Source of the DNA: Marinilactibacillus sp036039175 | GTDB taxonomy: Bacteria > Bacillota > Bacilli > Lactobacillales > Carnobacteriaceae_A | Assembly (NCBI RefSeq): GCF_036039175.1 | Contig: NZ_JAYXKP010000008.1 | Span: 62,001 to 126,000 of the forward strand | Direction of reading: 5' to 3' | DNA length: 64,000 nucleotides | In this document: piece after piece, positions 44,160-52,335 of the stretch | Layout of the letters: each line of letters begins with the position of its first letter | How positions within the stretch are numbered: the first letter of the stretch is position 1 | Translations under genes and position numbers: made by a program | The notes under the pieces: model-generated | Seen by the model: the letters and a program-made list of their open reading frames with translations, nothing else | The model's database searches: none | Told to the model about the DNA's origin: nothing

Positions 44160-44204
44160 AAAAGACGAGGCCAAGGGGAGACCTTGACTCGTTTTCTTTT
44201 GTCC
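44160..44204 (+). terminator. Terminator of the YihY gene
   Basis: AAAGACGAGGCCAAGG pairs with CCTTGACTCGTTTT, followed by a T-rich tract. Confidence 0.8.
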
Positions 44205-44269
44205 TCTTTTTCTTTTTAGTGAAATGCCTTATAATAGATTAAGATGATTCAACGATGAGGAGTATGGAA

Positions 44270-44641
44270 ATGAAATTTTATTGCCACCCGACATGTACAA
44301 CATGCAAAAAAGCCCAAAAATGGCTGGACGAAAGATCGATCGCATATGAGTGGATCAATCTCAAAGAAACCTCTTTATCAAAAGAGGAATGGACTGAGCT
44401 GCTTGAGAAAACAGATCGTCCAATCAAACAGTTTTTCAATACAAGCGGACAAGTTTACAGAGAAATGAACCTAAAAGAAAGAGTACCAAATCTGACGATT
44501 CAAGAAGCAGCAGATTTCTTGTCACAAAACGGCATGCTCGTCAAGCGACCGCTAGCTTTCGATCAACATAATCTAACAGTTGGATTTAAAGAAGCAGAAT
44601 ATGAAACAGTGTGGGAAAAAGAAAAGGAGAGTCAAAAATGA
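44270..44641 (+). CDS. ArsC/Spx family thioredoxin-fold protein
   Basis: A 123-residue ArsC-like protein. The active-site region FYCHPTCTTCKKAQKWL holds Cys5, Cys9 and Cys12, and the fold continues with GMLVKRPLAFDQHNLTVGF. It belongs to the arsenate reductase/Spx/YffB group; lack of an ars operon argues against arsenate as main substrate, so a thiol-reductase or Spx-like regulatory role is as likely. ATG 44270 lies 7 nt after GAGGAG. The stop overlaps the start of the GcvH-like gene (ATGA). Confidence 0.85.
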   Translation: MKFYCHPTCTTCKKAQKWLDERSIAYEWINLKETSLSKEEWTELLEKTDRPIKQFFNTSGQVYREMNLKERVPNLTIQEAADFLSQNGMLVKRPLAFDQHNLTVGFKEAEYETVWEKEKESQK

Positions 44642-44997
44642 CGGTGAAATATCACGAGTCTGGTGTATGGATCGAAAAAACAGCAGACAACTATAGAATT
44701 GGCCTATCAGAAAAAGGGCAAGACGACATTGGAGAAGTTATGTTTGTGGAATTACCAGAAGAAGGCGTAGAGCTTAAAGCTGGAGACGTACTACTAGGTG
44801 TCGAGGGTGCTAAAGCCGTAACGGAGCTGACGATTCCTATCAATGGAACCGTAAAAGCTGTTCATAAAGAAGTGGAAGATGAACCAGAATTACTGAATTC
44901 AGCGGACAAAACAGAAAACTGGATCGTAGAATTGGCAAGCTCAGATCATGATAGAGTCAGTACGTTTTCAGATAAAGTATGGGGAAACGAAAATTAA
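44638..44997 (+). CDS. gcvH: GcvH-like lipoyl-carrier protein
   Basis: A 119-residue protein of the glycine cleavage H family. The lipoylated lysine is K59 in GVEGAKAVTELTIPINGTV, and the NYRIGLSEKGQDDIGEVMFVELP block is typical. No gcvT or gcvP is nearby. In Lactobacillales such stand-alone H proteins are thought to act as lipoate relays to other complexes. AAAGGAGAG lies before the ATG inside the ArsC-like gene, so the two are coupled. Confidence 0.85.
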   Translation: MTVKYHESGVWIEKTADNYRIGLSEKGQDDIGEVMFVELPEEGVELKAGDVLLGVEGAKAVTELTIPINGTVKAVHKEVEDEPELLNSADKTENWIVELASSDHDRVSTFSDKVWGNEN

Positions 44998-44999
44998 GC

Positions 45000-45028
45000 T
45001 TGACAGTCTACTAGTATCCTGATAATAT
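45000..45028 (+). promoter_or_regulatory. Promoter of the T-box/metNIQ transcript
   Basis: TTGACA (45000-45005), 17 bp, TAATAT (45023-45028). Confidence 0.8.
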
Positions 45029-45069
45029 AAAAATCACTTAAATACAACAAGTTATGCGAATCAAATAAA

Positions 45070-45365
45070 TAAGCGATGATAAGTAGAGTACATCCAAGAA
45101 ACATTCAAAGAGAGCTGCTAATTGGTGAAAAGCAGCAATGCGCACGGGATGGAAAATGAGCTTTGAGCAGGTAAGGTGAATGAGTCGTCATAAGCCTGAT
45201 CCGGTTGCACCCGATAGCGTGCCACAGTATACGGAAAATTTTCCAAGTACTGGTTGAGGTCTGATACGTGAGTACCAGACGAATAAAGGTGGTAACACGA
45301 AAGCTAAAGCTTTTGTCCTTTGGAATCTACGAATGGATTCTATAGGACAAAAGCTTTTTTTATTG
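45070..45365 (+). promoter_or_regulatory. T-box riboswitch (methionine) before metNIQ
   Basis: The leader holds a stem I with AGUA-type internal loop near 45082 and a specifier stretch GGAAAATGAGC in which AUG (45156-45158) would read tRNA-Met. The conserved T-box AAAGGTGGTAACACGAAAGC lies at 45286-45305 and overlaps the antiterminator. A long terminator AAAGCTTTTGTCC/GGACAAAAGCTTT with Ts follows (45306-45362). Uncharged tRNA-Met should favour readthrough into metN. Confidence 0.9.
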
Positions 45366-45440
45366 TTAAAATCACTAAGACATGAAAAACACATCCCGAA
45401 AATTGGGAGATCAGAACCACTTTCCTAAGGAGGAAACACC

Positions 45441-46472
45441 GTGATCGAATTAAAGCAGATCAATAAAGTATACAAAACAAAACAAGATGACGTGGTTGCT
45501 CTAGACAACGTCAATATTGCGATTGAAGACGGAGAAATCTACGGTATCGTAGGCTACTCTGGTGCAGGGAAAAGTACCTTGCTACGATTACTGAATGGCC
45601 TAGAGAAACCGACATCGGGTGAAGTATCCCTTGCTGGAAAAGCATTGAATACTTTGAAAAACGCCACACTGAGAAAAGAAAGACAGAAAATTGGGATGAT
45701 TTTCCAGCACTTCAACCTACTTTGGAGTAGAACCGTATTAGAAAACATTATGTTCCCGCTGGAAATCGCAAAAGCGCCTAAAGCGAAGCGCGTTGCTAGA
45801 GCGAAAGAGCTGATTCGTTTAGTTGGACTAGAAGGCAGAGAAGAAGCGTATCCATCACAATTGTCAGGTGGACAAAAACAGCGGGTCGGAATTGCCAGAG
45901 CACTTGCTAATGATCCAACGGTCCTCTTATGTGACGAAGCAACCAGTGCCTTAGATCCTAAGACAACAGAAGATGTTCTTGAGCTATTATTAGACATCAA
46001 TCGTAAGTTGAATCTGACTATCGTATTGATCACACATGAGATGCAAGTGATCAGAAGAATCTGTGATCGTGTAGCCGTCATGAGTAAAGGTGAAGTCGTT
46101 GAAGAAGGAAAAGTCTCTAACGTATTCAGAAATCCAGAACAAGAAATCACGAAACAATTTATTCGCCAAGACACAACAGCTGATTCAGAAGATGTGATTA
46201 CAATTCTTCATGAATTAGCTAGAAAATATCCAGAAGGCAAAATTGCTAGACTGGTTTTCGCAGGTGAAGAAGTAAGAAGTCCGTTTATCTCAAAAATTTC
46301 TCGCTCATGCAATGTAGATATCAACATCATCCAAGGAAATATCCAGGAGTCACAGGAAGATACAGTCGGTTCGCTTTATGTACAAGTGACAGGTCGACCG
46401 GAAGACGTTGAAGCAGGATTAAAACAAATTGAAGAACATCATATTGAAATTGAGGTGATCGACTATGCGTAG
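45441..46472 (+). CDS. metN: Methionine ABC transporter ATPase MetN
   Basis: A 343-residue ATPase with Walker A GYSGAGKSTLLR, signature LSGGQKQRVGIARALA and Walker B VLLCDEATSALDP. The last about 80 residues (ILHELARKYPEGKIARLVFAG onward) form the NIL domain that binds methionine and inhibits transport. GTG start with TAAGGAGG 7 nt upstream. The metI gene overlaps its last 8 nt. The Met T-box upstream supports methionine as substrate. Confidence 0.95.
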   Translation: MIELKQINKVYKTKQDDVVALDNVNIAIEDGEIYGIVGYSGAGKSTLLRLLNGLEKPTSGEVSLAGKALNTLKNATLRKERQKIGMIFQHFNLLWSRTVLENIMFPLEIAKAPKAKRVARAKELIRLVGLEGREEAYPSQLSGGQKQRVGIARALANDPTVLLCDEATSALDPKTTEDVLELLLDINRKLNLTIVLITHEMQVIRRICDRVAVMSKGEVVEEGKVSNVFRNPEQEITKQFIRQDTTADSEDVITILHELARKYPEGKIARLVFAGEEVRSPFISKISRSCNVDINIIQGNIQESQEDTVGSLYVQVTGRPEDVEAGLKQIEEHHIEIEVIDYA

Positions 46473-47166
46473 ACAACAAAGCCTGCTAGAAGTATTTCAG
46501 TCTTATACAAACTGGGAAGAAGTAGACTTAGAGAGTTTATGGTCAAACACACAAGCTACACTTTATATGACGTTCGCTTCCTTGATTGCCGTCTTTATTA
46601 TCGGTTTGGTGCTTGGATTGCTCTTATATGAGACAAGTAGAAGAGATGGCGCGTTCGCAAAAGCCATTTACTACTTTACAACGCTACTCGTTAACGTTTT
46701 CCGCTCGATACCTTTTATTATCCTGATTGTTTTACTGATTCCATTTACTCGAACTTTGTTGGGAACGATGACGGGACCAAGTGCTGGACTTCCAGCATTG
46801 ATTTTATCCGCCGCTCCTTTTTATGCGAGACTGGTTGAATCTGGATTCAGAGATGTTGACAAGGGTGTTGTGGAAGCAGCCGAAGCAATGGGTGCCAGTA
46901 AATTAGAAATTATCGGCAAAGTATTGATTTCAGAAAGTTTGCCCTCACTTGTTTCAGGTATTACCGTTACTGCCATTTCATTGGTGGGTTACTCAGCCAT
47001 TGCCGGTATCATTGGTGCAGGTGGATTAGGTAATATGGCATACTTGGAAGGTTTCCAGAGAGGTCGAAACACGGTGGTTCTCGTTGCAACGATTGTGATC
47101 GTACTGATTGTATTCATCATTCAGGCAATCGGCGACATTGTAGTGAAGAGAATCGATAAAAGGTAA
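46465..47166 (+). CDS. metI: Methionine ABC transporter permease MetI
   Basis: A 233-residue permease with five helices. The marks are TLYMTFASLIAVFIIGLVLG, NVFRSIPFIILIV and the EAA loop VVEAAEAMGASKLEIIGKVLI. It forms the D-/L-methionine channel with MetN. The ATG overlaps the end of metN by 8 nt. Confidence 0.95.
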   Translation: MRRQQSLLEVFQSYTNWEEVDLESLWSNTQATLYMTFASLIAVFIIGLVLGLLLYETSRRDGAFAKAIYYFTTLLVNVFRSIPFIILIVLLIPFTRTLLGTMTGPSAGLPALILSAAPFYARLVESGFRDVDKGVVEAAEAMGASKLEIIGKVLISESLPSLVSGITVTAISLVGYSAIAGIIGAGGLGNMAYLEGFQRGRNTVVLVATIVIVLIVFIIQAIGDIVVKRIDKR

Positions 47167-47221
47167 GACCATTCAAATGTGTACAAACTTTAAAAAAACA
47201 ATTTATTTGGGGGAAAAGACA

Positions 47222-48088
47222 ATGTCAAAATCATTATTGAAAAAACTATTGCTATCAGCAGGAACTGTTGCATTACTAAGTGCTTGTGGAAACGGATCAG
47301 ATGAGGCCGCTAATGAAAATTCTGGGGATACAGCAGACTCAACAGAAGAAGAAACAACGATTCGTATTGGTGCATCAAATACACCACACGCAGAAATTTT
47401 AGAGTTCGTAGCACCGAAATTAGAAGAAGAAGGCATTACACTAGATATCGTTTCTTACACAGATTATCCATTGATCAACTCAGCGCTAGATAGTGGAGAC
47501 TTGGATGCAAACTATTTCCAGACTGTACCTTATTTTGACGCAGAAATTGAACAAAACGGCTACGACTTCGTAAACGTTGGTGGAATCCATATCGAACCAA
47601 TCGCAGCTTATTCACAGCGTGTGGACAGCTTAGCAGACCTTGAAGATGGCGCAGAAATCCTCGTTAGTTCAAATGCACCAGATTATGGACGTATTCTTGA
47701 AATTTTTCAAAATGAAGGTTTGATTGAATTAGAAGAAGGCATCGATATTACAAAAGCGACTTTTGATGACATTGTAGAAAACGAACGTAATCTTCAGTTT
47801 GAAACAAGCTATGACCCAGCGTTAATGGTTCAGCTTTATGATAACGATGAGGGTGATGTTGTCTTCATCAACTCAAACTTTGCAGTAGATAATGATCTGA
47901 ATCCAATTGAAGATTCAATCGCAATCCAAGTATTGGAAAATTCTCCATATGCAAATATCATTGCTGTTAACTCAGAAGATGCGGAAAACGAAGCGATTCT
48001 TAAATTAGTTGACGAATTGCACAGCGAAGAAACACAAGACTATATCTTAGAAACATGGGGCGGATCAGTCGTACCCGTTTCTGAATAA
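47222..48088 (+). CDS. metQ: Methionine-binding lipoprotein MetQ
   Basis: A 288-residue NlpA/MetQ lipoprotein. The signal peptide ends in lipobox LLSAC, followed by an acidic linker. The mature part begins IRIGASNTPHAEILEFVAP, typical of the family, with LDANYFQTVPYFD further on. It captures methionine for MetNI. ATG 47222 follows GGGGAAAAG; an upstream ATG frame lacks a site. A G-T-rich terminator hairpin follows at 48121-48160. Confidence 0.94.
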   Translation: MSKSLLKKLLLSAGTVALLSACGNGSDEAANENSGDTADSTEEETTIRIGASNTPHAEILEFVAPKLEEEGITLDIVSYTDYPLINSALDSGDLDANYFQTVPYFDAEIEQNGYDFVNVGGIHIEPIAAYSQRVDSLADLEDGAEILVSSNAPDYGRILEIFQNEGLIELEEGIDITKATFDDIVENERNLQFETSYDPALMVQLYDNDEGDVVFINSNFAVDNDLNPIEDSIAIQVLENSPYANIIAVNSEDAENEAILKLVDELHSEETQDYILETWGGSVVPVSE

Positions 48089-48120
48089 AATAAGTCAAAC
48101 AAAATTTTATTAAGCTATTT

Positions 48121-48160
48121 CAAAGGTTTATCACTTTTTAAAAGGTGGTAAGCCTTTTTG
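48121..48160 (+). terminator. Terminator of metNIQ
   Basis: AAAGGTTTATCAC pairs with GTGGTAAGCCTTT through some G-U pairs, followed by Ts. Confidence 0.75.
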
Positions 48161-48240
48161 CTTAACATTCTGAAGTGGCAGACTTTTTTCGAGTATAAAT
48201 ATGCTATGATAAAGATTACGAATAAAGGGAGTGAATACAC

Positions 48241-48420
48241 ATGCCGATTGTACATGTAGAGATGATTGAGGGACGTTCTGACGAGCAGAAAAAGCATTTG
48301 GTAGAAGATATCGTTAAAGCAGTAGAAACACACACGGGTGCTCAAAAAGAAGCTATCACGGTTATTATTGACGATATCAAGAAAACCAATATCGCTACTA
48401 AAGGACAGTATCAAGGTTAA
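48241..48420 (+). CDS. 4-oxalocrotonate tautomerase family protein, 59 residues
   Basis: An ATG at 48241 with AAGGGAGTG upstream encodes 59 residues, MPIVHVEMIEGRSDEQKKHL onward. Pro2, which becomes the catalytic N-terminal proline after Met removal, and the alternating strand-helix-strand pattern (ITVIIDDI) define the 4-OT family (YwhB/DmpI-like). The ligand is unknown; in Bacilli such proteins are widespread without a degradation pathway. A longer frame on the opposite strand is its shadow. It has its own terminator. Confidence 0.88.
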   Translation: MPIVHVEMIEGRSDEQKKHLVEDIVKAVETHTGAQKEAITVIIDDIKKTNIATKGQYQG

Positions 48421-48451
48421 TTAGAATATTAAATTGAATAAGTCCACAACA

Positions 48452-48501
48452 AAAATAGTGCTGCCCGGTAGCAATTGACGACTGGGTGGGCACTATTTCG
48501 C
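48452..48501 (+). terminator. Terminator of the tautomerase gene
   Basis: AAATAGTGC pairs with GCACTATTT, with inner CCC/GGG pairs and a loop of about 25 nt. Confidence 0.65.
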
Positions 48502-48552
48502 TGTTTGAGAAGGTTTTATTACAATAGATTCAAGAAATGGGGAGAAAGAAAA

Positions 48553-49971
48553 ATGATCGATTCAAAAAAAGTAGGACTGATATTTGGTCCACTGGTATTT
48601 TCAGTATTATATTTTTTACCCAATCTTACAGGGTTAGAAAATTCACCTAGGGCAGTGTTAGGTGTAACAGCTTGGGTAGCGATTTGGTGGATCACAGAAG
48701 CTTTGCCAATACCGGCAACCTCCTTATTACCGATTTTCCTATTGCCCTTAACGGGTGGAGCAGATCAAGCGACTGCCGCGGCAGCTTACGGAAACCCAAT
48801 CGTCTTTATGTATATGGGAGGGTTCACCATAGCGATTGCCATAGAGAAGTGGAATTTACATAAAAGAATTGCGATGACGATTATTTCGATTCTAGGTACA
48901 AGTAGTAATCGAATCATTTTAGGCGTCGGACTGGCAACGGCTTTCTTATCGATGTGGATCTCGAATGCTGCAACAGCTCTAATGATGTTACCTATAGCGG
49001 TTGCCTTGATCTCAGAAATAAGAGAGAAAAAGTTTTTTGATACAGAATCTATGGAAAATTTCTCAAAAGGTTTACTCTTAATGGTCGCTTATTCCGCTTC
49101 AATAGGCGGACTGGCAACAATCGTTGGCTCAGTTCCTAATGCAGCATTCGTAGCCATTGCTTCGACCATGTTAGATCAGGAAGTGACATTTTCGGACTGG
49201 TTTTTATTCGGAATTGTGATCACCATTGTTTTGATGGTTGTTTTATACTTTTACATTACAAAAATCAAATTCAAAGTGAAACAGGTGGGAGAAATTTCTT
49301 CTGATTTTGCAAAGCAGCAGTTAGCTGATCTAGGGCCAATGTCTATAGAAGAAAAGCTCGTGTTAATTGTCTTTACATTGATTGGAATGCTTTGGATTTT
49401 TGGTGGGTTCCTTCCATTTGAACTTTCGGATACGACGATTTCAATCTTTGGAGCAACCTTGCTCTTTTTGATTCCAAGTTCAAAAGGTGGCAGGTTACTG
49501 GACTGGATCGATATGAAACACTTATCCTGGGGATTACTATTGCTTTTCGGAGGAGGGTTATCTCTGGCAGCGGCTTTTGAATCTTCTGGACTGACTTTAT
49601 GGTTTGGAGAGATCCTATCCAATTTGGATCAATTCAATTACTTTGTGATTCTGATTATCTTGACCACCACTGTATTGTTTATGACGGAGATCATGTCTAA
49701 CACTGCTGTATCCAATATGCTGATGCCAATCAGTGTCGGACTTGCAGCGGGGATTGGGGTTTCACCATACGGCATTATGGCCGTTGTTGCTTTAGCGTCT
49801 TCTTGTGCATTTATGTTGCCTATCTCTACACCGCCCAACGCAGCTGTATTTAGTACAAATGAACTGAAAATAGAAGATATGGTGAAAGCAGGATTCTGGA
49901 TGAACATCGTCAGTATCGTCGTCATTGTAATGGCAGTCTATTTCCTACAACCAATATTATTGAATTTCTAA
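48553..49971 (+). CDS. DASS (SLC13) family sodium/anion symporter
   Basis: A 472-residue membrane protein of the divalent anion:Na+ symporter family (citrate, succinate, malate or sulfate). The marks are WWITEALPIPATSLLPIFLLPL, FMYMGGFTIAIAIEKW, SNAATALMMLPIA and, near the end, EIMSNTAVSNMLMPISVGLA with the SCAFMLPISTPPNAAVFSTNE block. ATG 48553 lies 9 nt after GGGGAGA; the upstream frame is not supported. It is alone, so a dicarboxylate is the best guess but not shown. Confidence 0.9.
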   Translation: MIDSKKVGLIFGPLVFSVLYFLPNLTGLENSPRAVLGVTAWVAIWWITEALPIPATSLLPIFLLPLTGGADQATAAAAYGNPIVFMYMGGFTIAIAIEKWNLHKRIAMTIISILGTSSNRIILGVGLATAFLSMWISNAATALMMLPIAVALISEIREKKFFDTESMENFSKGLLLMVAYSASIGGLATIVGSVPNAAFVAIASTMLDQEVTFSDWFLFGIVITIVLMVVLYFYITKIKFKVKQVGEISSDFAKQQLADLGPMSIEEKLVLIVFTLIGMLWIFGGFLPFELSDTTISIFGATLLFLIPSSKGGRLLDWIDMKHLSWGLLLLFGGGLSLAAAFESSGLTLWFGEILSNLDQFNYFVILIILTTTVLFMTEIMSNTAVSNMLMPISVGLAAGIGVSPYGIMAVVALASSCAFMLPISTPPNAAVFSTNELKIEDMVKAGFWMNIVSIVVIVMAVYFLQPILLNF

Positions 49972-49978
49972 AAACTTT

Positions 49979-50036
49979 GATTCTTATCTTAACTTGTTCA
50001 ATGTAAATTGAATCATTTAAGATAAGAATTTTTTTT
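49979..50036 (+). terminator. Terminator of the DASS gene
   Basis: GATTCTTATCTTAA pairs with TTTAAGATAAGAATT around an inner TTCAATGTAAATTGAA hairpin, then a seven-T run. Confidence 0.88.
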
Positions 50037-50125
50037 ATTAAATCCACAAATTGTAGAACATTTACATTCAGAAATGCTTTAGGGAAAAGGTTTAAAAGGA
50101 ATATCTTCTTGGGATTTCTTCTGTA

Positions 50126-50167
50126 TTTACATTAAATTTACATTCATTTACATGAACTACACATAAT
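50126..50167 (+). promoter_or_regulatory. Pho box and -10 of the pst operon
   Basis: TTTACAT occurs three times at 50126, 50137 and 50147 (11- and 10-bp spacing), followed by a CATAAT -10 at 50162-50167. This is the PhoP direct-repeat layout. A lone TTTACATTC also occurs near 50060. Confidence 0.75.
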
Positions 50168-50258
50168 CTCAGCAATGAATCAACAATCGGGTTGTAGTAT
50201 AAGAACCGAGGGCAAGATAAACTGTCCATCACATAACTTAATCAGAAGGAGATTTAAA

Positions 50259-51188
50259 ATGAAACTTAAGTACGCATCGAAATGGATTATGGCACTTAGC
50301 GCAACAGCATTATTAGCAGCATGTGATAACGCAGCGGATACAGGTACAGACGAAACAGAAGCTGGCACAGGCACGACTGATGAAGGCGCAGCAACAAGTG
50401 ACTTTGATACTTCATCAACGATGAATGTTGTTGTTCGTGAAGACGGTTCTGGTACACGTGATGCTTTCAACGAAATCACAGGCGTGTTATCTGAAGACGG
50501 CGACACTGACAATACGTATCAGCAAGCAACAATCCAAAACGGTACGAACGGAGTCATTACAACAGTTGCAGGCGATCCTAATGGTATTGGTTACATCTCA
50601 ATTGGTTCAATGGATGACCAAGTCAAAGGTGTAAACGTCGATGGAGCTGCTCCGACTGATGAAGAAATCGTTGATGGAAATTATGCAATTTCTCGTCCAT
50701 TCAACATGGCTTATGGTGAAGATCTTTCTCCAGTTGCTCAAGAGTTCTGGGATTTCATCTTTTCAGCTGAAGGACAAGATGTTGTTGAAGGCGAAGGATA
50801 CATCAAAATCGATGCAGAAGCAGCAGCTTACGAAGAAGCTGAAGGTATTGAAGGAACAATCAGCTTGGCAGGTTCAACTTCAGTATCGCCAGTAGCAGAA
50901 GCGTTATCTGAAGCATTTATGGAAATGTATCCAGATGTGTCATTTGATATTTCAGCTACAGGTTCAAGTGCTGGTGTAACTGCAGCTCAAGATGGAACAG
51001 CTGATATCGGTATGGCTTCTCGTGAAATTACTGAAGAAGAAGGCGCTACAATCTCACATGAAGCAATTGCTTTAGATGGTATTGCTGTAATTGTAAACAA
51101 TGAAAATCCACTTGAAGATTTAACTTTAGATCAAGTTCAACAAATCTTTACTGGTGAAGTAACTACTTGGGAAGACGTATCGAACTAA
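50259..51188 (+). CDS. pstS: Phosphate-binding lipoprotein PstS, halves in permuted order
   Basis: A 309-residue phosphate-binding lipoprotein with lipobox LLAAC (Cys22) and an acidic linker. In ordinary PstS the AGST...SSAGVTA...VIVN...IFTGE half comes first and the REDGSGTRDAF...GYISI half second. Here the order is reversed: residues 55-183 carry VVVREDGSGTRDAFNEITG and GDPNGIGYISI, while residues 199-309 carry ISLAGSTSVSPVAEAL, GSSAGVTAAQDGTADIG, VIVNNENPLED and end at IFTGEVTTWEDVSN. All phosphate-contact motifs are present, so this looks like a functional circular permutation. It is first gene of pstSCAB-phoU behind a Pho box; ATG 50259 has GAAGGAG upstream. Confidence 0.88.
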   Translation: MKLKYASKWIMALSATALLAACDNAADTGTDETEAGTGTTDEGAATSDFDTSSTMNVVVREDGSGTRDAFNEITGVLSEDGDTDNTYQQATIQNGTNGVITTVAGDPNGIGYISIGSMDDQVKGVNVDGAAPTDEEIVDGNYAISRPFNMAYGEDLSPVAQEFWDFIFSAEGQDVVEGEGYIKIDAEAAAYEEAEGIEGTISLAGSTSVSPVAEALSEAFMEMYPDVSFDISATGSSAGVTAAQDGTADIGMASREITEEEGATISHEAIALDGIAVIVNNENPLEDLTLDQVQQIFTGEVTTWEDVSN

Positions 51189-51298
51189 TCGTCTATTTTA
51201 ACGATTCGAATATTTAAGCAGATCTATTCAACATAAGTCTCCCCTTATAACAGATTCTGTTCGCTTAAAATAGTACAATTAAATAATCTTAAGTCTAG

Positions 51299-51350
51299 CT
51301 TTGAAGGGGTGGAGCCGAATTTTAAAAAATTCGGCTCTTAACCCTTTTTA
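51299..51350 (+). terminator. Partial terminator between pstS and pstC
   Basis: GAGCCGAATTTT pairs with AAAATTCGGCTC, with outer AAGGG/CCCTT pairs and a T run. It should make pstS mRNA more abundant than the rest, common for binding-protein genes. Confidence 0.85.
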
Positions 51351-51469
51351 TGCGTTTTTAAAGTTTTGTCGACTGTTTGGATAGAGATCAACAAATTTGT
51401 ATTTGTTTTTATCTATTATTATCTACTCATTAAAATTTGGTTATCTCTATCGAAGAAAGGATGTTAATT

Positions 51470-52333
51470 TTGAAGAATAGCAAAGAAACAGCTATGAAGG
51501 GAATCTTTTTCCTATCAGCGAGTTTTTCAATCATCGCACTCCTACTGATCATCGTATTTATATTCGCAAATGGCGCACCATTTATTGCAGAATATGGTAT
51601 TGGCGACTTCTTGTTTGGTCAGAAATGGACACCGTCTAATAATCCAGCATTATTTGGCATTTTCCCGATGATTGTAGGATCTATCTATGTGACTTTAGGT
51701 GCGGTTGTTTTGGGCGTACCAGTTGGAATTTTGACAGCTGTGTTCATGGCAGAATTTTGTCCACCGATTTTATACAAAATACTGAAACCAGCAGTAAATT
51801 TAATGGCTGCCATTCCCTCTATCGTTTATGGATTCTTCGCACTACGGGTTTTTGTACCGTTCGTAAGAACACATCCGTGGCTTGGTGGAACAGGGTTCAG
51901 TGTCTTGACAGCTCAAATCTTGTTGGGCATTATGATTCTGCCAACTGTCATTAGTTTGTCTGAAGCGGCTTTAAGAGCAATACCGCGTTCTTATTACACA
52001 GGTAGTATCGCAATGGGCGCGACAAAAGAACGAAGTGTATTCGCTGTGCTTATTCCAGCTGCTAAGTCGGGTATCGTATCCAGTATTATCTTAGGAATTG
52101 GGCGTGCAATCGGCGAAACGATGGCAGTTGTATTGATTGCTGGAAACCAGCCAATCATTCCGAACAATTTACTGTCAGGTGTCCGTACACTGACGACTAA
52201 TATTGTTCTTGAAATGGGTTATGCAAGTGGGCCACATCGTGATGCATTGATTGCGACTTCAGTTGTTTTGTTTGCTTTTATCTTGATCATTAACTCGGTC
52301 TTTCTTTACTTTAAAAACAAGGAGGCTAAATAA
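51470..52333 (+). CDS. pstC: Phosphate ABC transporter permease PstC
   Basis: A 287-residue permease with six helices. The marks are KWTPSNNPALFGIFPMIVGS, AAIPSIVYGFFALRVFVPF, and the EAA-like loop YYTGSIAMGATKERSVFAVLIPAAKSG followed by GRAIGETMAV. TTG 51470 lies 9 nt after AAAGGA; ATG 51461 overlaps that site. With PstA it forms the channel. Confidence 0.93.
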   Translation: MKNSKETAMKGIFFLSASFSIIALLLIIVFIFANGAPFIAEYGIGDFLFGQKWTPSNNPALFGIFPMIVGSIYVTLGAVVLGVPVGILTAVFMAEFCPPILYKILKPAVNLMAAIPSIVYGFFALRVFVPFVRTHPWLGGTGFSVLTAQILLGIMILPTVISLSEAALRAIPRSYYTGSIAMGATKERSVFAVLIPAAKSGIVSSIILGIGRAIGETMAVVLIAGNQPIIPNNLLSGVRTLTTNIVLEMGYASGPHRDALIATSVVLFAFILIINSVFLYFKNKEAK

Positions 52334-52335
52334 TC

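Noticed and set aside
45188..45394. Reverse frame of 68 codons in the T-box leader
   Set aside because: It covers conserved T-box elements and has no translation signal.
45554..46174. Reverse frame of 206 codons opposite metN
   Set aside because: It is a long shadow of the ATPase gene; the forward product is clearly MetN.
48115..48414. Reverse-strand frame of 99 codons
   Set aside because: It is the shadow of the forward 4-oxalocrotonate tautomerase gene (48241-48420) and of the metQ terminator.
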